A stretch of 64,000 nucleotides of DNA, from assembly GCF_000931445.1 (NCBI RefSeq), contig NZ_CP010849.1, forward strand, positions 5,022,001 through 5,086,000, written 5' to 3'. Both the position numbers and the translations under genes were made by a program. A model generated the notes under the pieces. It did no database searches. It was not told the DNA's origin and worked only from the letters and a program-made list of their open reading frames with translations. The stretch is from Streptomyces cyaneogriseus subsp. noncyanogenus. Lineage in GTDB: Bacteria > Actinomycetota > Actinomycetes > Streptomycetales > Streptomycetaceae. This document shows positions 60,108 to 64,000 of the stretch, piece after piece (positions within the stretch are counted from its first letter, which is position 1; the number at the start of each line of letters is the position of its first letter).

Positions 60108-61202
60108 ATGCCACGCCGCACCGCGACGATGCTCGCCTCCACCCTGATGCTGATCGCGCTCCTGTGCGCGGGGGTGTTCATCCCCGTGCCCTACGCGGAG
60201 ATGACCCCGGGGCCGACGGTGAACACGCTGGGGGAGCACGACGGCGAGCCGGTGCTGCAGGTCACCGGGCGCAAGACCTACCCGGCCGACGGGCACCTCA
60301 ACATGACCACGGTCAGGGTCACCAGGGCCGACTACAAGATGAACCTGGTGGAGGCCGTCTACGGCTGGCTCGCCCACGACAACAAGGTCGTACCGCACGA
60401 CACGCTGTACCCGAACGGCAAGACGGAGGAGGAGTCCTCCCAGGAGACCGCCGAGGAGTTCAGCCAGTCGCAGGAGAGCGCCAAGGTCGCCGCGCTCAGG
60501 GCGCTGGACATCCCGGTGCAGTCCTGGGTGGTCGTCTCCACGGTCGTCAAGGGGTCCCCGGCCCAGGGCAGGCTGCACGCCGGTGATGTGATCAAGGCCG
60601 TCGACGGCACGGCGGTGAAGCAGCCCGCGGACGTGGCGAAGCTGGTGACCCGGCACCGCCCCGGCCAGGACGTCGTCTTCACGATCGTGCCCGCCAAGGA
60701 GCAGGCCGCCGCCGAGAAGGCCAACCGCGCGGCGGCGAAGACCGAGAAGGTGACGATCACCACCGAGGCGTCCGACGACGCCGGTGAGAAGCGCGCCGTC
60801 GTCGGCATCTCCGCCGGGACCGACCACACCTTCCCGTTCACCATCGACATCAAGCTCGCCGACGTCGGCGGCCCGAGCGCCGGTCTGATGTTCGCGCTCG
60901 GCATCTACGACAAGCTCACCCCGGGGAACCTGACCGGCGGCGCGTTCGTCGCCGGCACCGGCACCATCGACGACGAGGGCAAGGTCGGGCCGATCGGCGG
61001 GATCGAGATGAAGATTGTCGGCGCGAGCGGCAAGGGCGCGCGGTACTTCCTGACCCCCGCCGACAACTGCGCGGCCGCCGCCAGGGACACCCCGAAGGGG
61101 CTCACCCTGGTCAAGGTGGGCTCCATCGGCGACGCCCTGGACGCGCTCGCGGACATCCGCGCCGGGAAGACCGCCGGCCTGCCGCGCTGCGCGGCACGGT
61201 AG
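60108..61202 (+). CDS. membrane-anchored PDZ-Lon (S16-like) protease, YlbL type
   Basis: A 364-aa protein. An N-terminal signal anchor (ASTLMLIALLCAGVFIPVPY) leads to a domain with TPGPTVNTLG, a PDZ domain (about 145-205, VVVSTVVKGSPAQGRLHAGD), and a Lon-type proteolytic domain with the catalytic Ser in DVGGPSAGLMFALG (about 253) and Lys in GIEMKIVGASGKGA (about 306). It is likely an extracytoplasmic quality-control protease. TACTGT six bases before the ATG fits a leaderless transcript. Confidence 0.88.
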   Translation: MPRRTATMLASTLMLIALLCAGVFIPVPYAEMTPGPTVNTLGEHDGEPVLQVTGRKTYPADGHLNMTTVRVTRADYKMNLVEAVYGWLAHDNKVVPHDTLYPNGKTEEESSQETAEEFSQSQESAKVAALRALDIPVQSWVVVSTVVKGSPAQGRLHAGDVIKAVDGTAVKQPADVAKLVTRHRPGQDVVFTIVPAKEQAAAEKANRAAAKTEKVTITTEASDDAGEKRAVVGISAGTDHTFPFTIDIKLADVGGPSAGLMFALGIYDKLTPGNLTGGAFVAGTGTIDDEGKVGPIGGIEMKIVGASGKGARYFLTPADNCAAAARDTPKGLTLVKVGSIGDALDALADIRAGKTAGLPRCAAR

Positions 61203-61212
61203 CCGAGGGGGG

Positions 61213-61755
61213 CTACTCCTCGAAGGTCGCCGCGAGCGCTTCCGCCAGGCCCGGCACCAGGTCGGAGCCGGTGAGAACCTCGGTGGGGGAGTCCTTCTCC
61301 CGCAGCCGCAGCGCCGACTCGCGGGCGCCGTCGCGCAGCACCGCGACCGTCATGCGGACCTCCTGGCGCTCCGGGTGCTCCGCCACCCACCGGGCCAGCT
61401 TCGCCTCGTCCAGGCCCTGGGGGACCTGTGCCTCGGCGGACGGCGGCAGCATCAGGCGCTCCACGGTGAGCGCGCAGCCGGCCACCGAGTCCGGCCAGGC
61501 GATGGTGGCGAGGAACTCGTCCAGCGGCCGGTCCGCCGGGATCTCCTCCTGTTCGATCGGGGTGAGGCCGGGGGCGGCCTCCCCCTCGGCGAGACCGAGC
61601 CGGTCCGCGAGCGAGGGCTGCTCGGCGCGCAGGCGCGCGGTGTCGACGAGGGCGAAGAGGCGGGCGGGCCGGTCCCAGCCGAGGCCGGAGACGTACTCGT
61701 CGATCTCGAGTACGGCCCGAGTGAGCGGGCTCGCCGCCATGGGAGTGTTGGACAT
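61213..61755 (-). CDS. PPA1309 family protein
   Basis: A 180-aa cytoplasmic protein: SPLTRAVLEIDEYVSGLGWD, RLFALVDTARLRAEQPSLAD, TPIEQEEIPADRPLDEFLAT and TVERLMLPPSAE. This pattern is that of the PPA1309 family, conserved next to the PDZ-protease and UPF0182 genes in actinobacteria. The ATG at 61755 (MSNTPMAAS) is used; the upstream frame to 61884 crosses the divergent promoter region. Function unknown. Confidence 0.8.
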   Translation of the reverse strand: MSNTPMAASPLTRAVLEIDEYVSGLGWDRPARLFALVDTARLRAEQPSLADRLGLAEGEAAPGLTPIEQEEIPADRPLDEFLATIAWPDSVAGCALTVERLMLPPSAEAQVPQGLDEAKLARWVAEHPERQEVRMTVAVLRDGARESALRLREKDSPTEVLTGSDLVPGLAEALAATFEE

Positions 61756-61907
61756 GGTCACAATCCTGCCTCGTTCCGGCCCGGAATCGGGAACCGAGTA
61801 AACGGTGAGTAAGTTGCATAGGTGTGGGCCCACGATCAGGAGGGCGCACGGGAGGTCCACGAACCCGAGGGCCTGACGGATCAACAGCGAACTTCGAGGT
61901 GCGCACC

Positions 61908-64000
61908 TTGGCTTTCCAGATGCCGGACCGCGGCGGAGGCCCGACAGGGCCGCGGATCAGAGTGGGCCGCCCGTCCCGGCGTGCCCGGACCCTGCTCATG
62001 ACCCTGGGCGTCCTGGCCGTCCTGGGCATGGCGTTCACCATGTTCGCGGGTTTCTGGACGGACTGGCTGTGGTACCGGTCGGTCAAGTACTCGTCGGTGT
62101 TCACGACGACTCTGTGGACCAAGATCGGTCTCTTCTTCGTCTTCGGCCTGCTGATGGCCCTGGCCGTCGGATTCAACATCTGGCTGGCCCACCGGCTGCG
62201 CCCGCCGCTGAGCGCGATGTCGACGGAACAGCAGAACCTCGACCGCTACCGGATGGGCATCGCCCCGTTCAAGAAGTGGCTGCTGTTCGGCATCACCGCC
62301 CTGGTGGGCCTGATCGCCGGAGCCTCGGCCGCCGGCCAGTGGCGGACCTGGCTGATGTGGGTCAACGGCGTCCCCTTCGGGAAGAAGGACCCGCAGTTCA
62401 AGCTGGACGTGGCCTTCTTCGCCTTCGACCTGCCCTGGTACCGCTTCCTGCTCGGCTTCGGCTTCGCCGCCGTTATCCTCTCGGTGATCGCGGCCGCGCT
62501 CACCCACTACCTGTACGGCGGGCTGCGCCTGACCAGCCCGGGGGCGCGCGCCACGGCCGCGGCCACCGGGCACCTGTCGGTGCTCATCGGCGTCTTCGTC
62601 GCCTTCAAGGCGGTCGCCTACTGGCTCGACCGCTACGGGCTCGCGGTCAAGTCCAGCGACTTCAAGGCCACCGACAACTGGACGGGCCTGCGGTACGTCG
62701 ACGCCAACGCCTATCTGCCGGCCAAGACGATCCTGTTCTGCATCGCCGTCATCTGCGCGCTGCTGTTCTTCGCCACGCTGTGGCGGCGCACCTGGCAACT
62801 GCCGGTGATCGGCTTCGGCCTGATGGTGCTGTCCGCCATCCTCATCGGCGGCCTCTACCCGGCGATCGTGCAGAAGTTCCAGGTCCAGCCCAACGAGCAG
62901 GCCAAGGAAGCCCCGTACGTCGAGAAGAACCTCAGCGCGACGCGTGAGGCGTACGGCATCGACGGCACCGAGGTCACCGAGTACCCGGGCCGGAGCCAGA
63001 CCGAGGACAAGTCCCGGCTCCGCGACGACGCCGACGCCGCGGCGAGCATCCGGATCATGGACCCGAACATCGTCTCGCCGACGTTCCAGCAGCTCCAGCA
63101 GATGCGGAACTACTACGCGTTCCCGACCAACCTGGACGTCGACCGGTACGCCAAGGACGGCAAGGACCAGGACACGGTCATCGGCCTGCGCGAGCTGAAC
63201 CTGGCCGGCATCCCCAAGAAGAACTGGATCAACAACCACTTCCGCTACACCCACGGCTACGGCGTGGTCGCGGCCAAGGGCACCGAGGTCGACCCGGAGG
63301 GCCGCCCGGTGTTCACGGAGTCCGACCTGCCCTCCAAGGGCGACCTCGGCACGTACGAGCAGCGGATCTACTACGGCGAGAAGACCACCACGTACTCGAT
63401 CGTCGGCGGTCCCCAGAAGGAGATCGACTACTCCGACGACAGCGGCGAGAAGACCACCAGCTACAAGGGCGGCGGCGGCATCAACCTCGCCAACCCGGTC
63501 AACCGGGCCGCGTACGCGGTGGCGTTCAACGAGCCGCAGATCCTGTACTCGGGCGCGATCGGCGACGGTTCGCGCATCCTGTACAACCGCACCCCGAAGC
63601 AGCGCGTCGAGGCGGTCGCCCCGTGGCTGACCATCGACGGCGACGCCTACCCGGCGGTGGTGGGCAACCGCATCCAGTGGATCGTCGACGCGTACACGAC
63701 CACCAACGGCTACCCGTACGCCTCCCGCACCACGCTGGGCGACACCACGGCCGACTCGCTGACCGCGGCCAACGACAACCGCGCGGTGGTGGCCCAGCAG
63801 AACCAGGTCAACTACATCCGCAACTCGGTGAAGGCGACCGTCGACGCGTACACCGGCGACGTCAAGCTCTACCAGTGGGACACCCAGGACCCGGTCCTGA
63901 AGACCTGGATGAAGGCGTTCCCGGACACGGTGCAGCCCAAGAGCGAGATCTCCGGTGACCTGATGGCGCATCTGCGCTACCCGCAGGACCTGTTCAAGGT
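61908..64000 (+). CDS. UPF0182 family large membrane protein, 3' truncated by window edge
   Basis: 697 codons are visible, with no stop before the right edge. The N-terminus is basic (GRPSRRARTLLMTLGVLAVL) and followed by seven or so membrane spans (about 25-310): FWTDWLWYRSVKY, WLLFGITALVGLIAG, LGFGFAAVILSVI, WQLPVIGFGLMVLSAILIGG. A large extracytoplasmic domain then begins (NLSATREAYGIDGTEV, RIMDPNIVSPTFQQLQQMRN, NHFRYTHGYGVVAA, ILYSGAIGDGSR). TTG at 61908 (GAGG eight bases upstream) is the likely start; GTG 61899 and ATG 61920 are alternatives. Function unknown. Confidence 0.85.
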   Translation, partial: MAFQMPDRGGGPTGPRIRVGRPSRRARTLLMTLGVLAVLGMAFTMFAGFWTDWLWYRSVKYSSVFTTTLWTKIGLFFVFGLLMALAVGFNIWLAHRLRPPLSAMSTEQQNLDRYRMGIAPFKKWLLFGITALVGLIAGASAAGQWRTWLMWVNGVPFGKKDPQFKLDVAFFAFDLPWYRFLLGFGFAAVILSVIAAALTHYLYGGLRLTSPGARATAAATGHLSVLIGVFVAFKAVAYWLDRYGLAVKSSDFKATDNWTGLRYVDANAYLPAKTILFCIAVICALLFFATLWRRTWQLPVIGFGLMVLSAILIGGLYPAIVQKFQVQPNEQAKEAPYVEKNLSATREAYGIDGTEVTEYPGRSQTEDKSRLRDDADAAASIRIMDPNIVSPTFQQLQQMRNYYAFPTNLDVDRYAKDGKDQDTVIGLRELNLAGIPKKNWINNHFRYTHGYGVVAAKGTEVDPEGRPVFTESDLPSKGDLGTYEQRIYYGEKTTTYSIVGGPQKEIDYSDDSGEKTTSYKGGGGINLANPVNRAAYAVAFNEPQILYSGAIGDGSRILYNRTPKQRVEAVAPWLTIDGDAYPAVVGNRIQWIVDAYTTTNGYPYASRTTLGDTTADSLTAANDNRAVVAQQNQVNYIRNSVKATVDAYTGDVKLYQWDTQDPVLKTWMKAFPDTVQPKSEISGDLMAHLRYPQDLFK

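Overview
The window is chromosomal DNA of a Streptomyces-type actinomycete. Base composition is very GC-rich with strong G/C third-codon bias. GTG and TTG starts are frequent, and many genes start 6-7 bases after a -10 hexamer, which suggests leaderless mRNAs. The gene content is typical: a WhiB7/WblC regulator, mycoredoxin, DUF3107, DUF3152, a UPF0182 protein and AdnAB. From memory, much of the gene order matches the mycobacterial block running from RhlE through DUF3107, TetR, DUF3152 and MoeZ to AdnA, AdnB, NudC, Mrx1, UvrD2, WhiB7, an ABC1 kinase, DUF2342, a PDZ-Lon protease and UPF0182. The window is therefore mostly conserved backbone with streptomycete insertions. No tRNA, rRNA, CRISPR array, phage or IS element was seen.

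Layout. 0-7.3 kb: PRC-barrel/MgtE-like fragment, lipoprotein, CorA, SUFU-domain protein, MFS exporter with an operator-like promoter, and a PHP phosphoesterase. 7.3-16.5 kb: MarC protein (damaged by an assembly artefact), NYN ribonuclease-like protein, alpha/beta hydrolase, a DEAD-box helicase with a long repetitive basic/acidic tail, a ferritin-like protein, DUF3107 and TetR. 16.9-19.6 kb: hydrolase plus membrane-anchored DUF3152 metalloprotease-like protein. 19.9-25.2 kb: a tightly coupled putative exopolysaccharide operon (PelF-like glycosyltransferase, polytopic membrane protein, 17-codon coupling ORF, SDR epimerase, spherulin-4/GH114-like protein). 25.3-34 kb: MoeZ, a small accessory patch, two tandem secreted tripeptidyl-aminopeptidase-type lipoproteins, a large flippase-like membrane protein carrying a degenerate kinase domain, and an alkyltransferase-like DNA repair protein. 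34.3-48.5 kb: genome maintenance and stress genes (adnA, adnB, M20 dipeptidase, NudC, mycoredoxin, UvrD2, whiB7 with an attenuator leader). 48.7-64 kb: ABC1 kinase, ThiF-like protein, YgjP-like metallopeptidase, a TerD/AIM24 three-gene operon, Nudix, DUF2342, SDR, MoaE, PDZ-Lon protease, PPA1309-type protein and UPF0182.

Most important caveat. Two 42-bp loxP-bearing sequences (7923-7964 and 41153-41194) match the Roche 454 Titanium paired-end circularisation linker. Each sits between two direct copies of about 130 bp of host sequence. They break marC and adnB. Removing one linker plus one repeat copy restores an uninterrupted 201-aa MarC and a 1266-aa AdnB with an intact nuclease domain. These are almost certainly untrimmed sequencing adaptors, not biology or engineering.

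Regulation visible in sequence. The adnB and alkyltransferase-like genes both carry a TGTCGGTG-N8-(T/C)ANNNT motif like the PafBC/RecA-NDp DNA-damage promoter. whiB7 has an A/T tract abutting its -35, a 104-codon upstream ORF and an intrinsic terminator before the gene. Perfect palindromes lie in the MFS promoter and between mrx and uvrD2.
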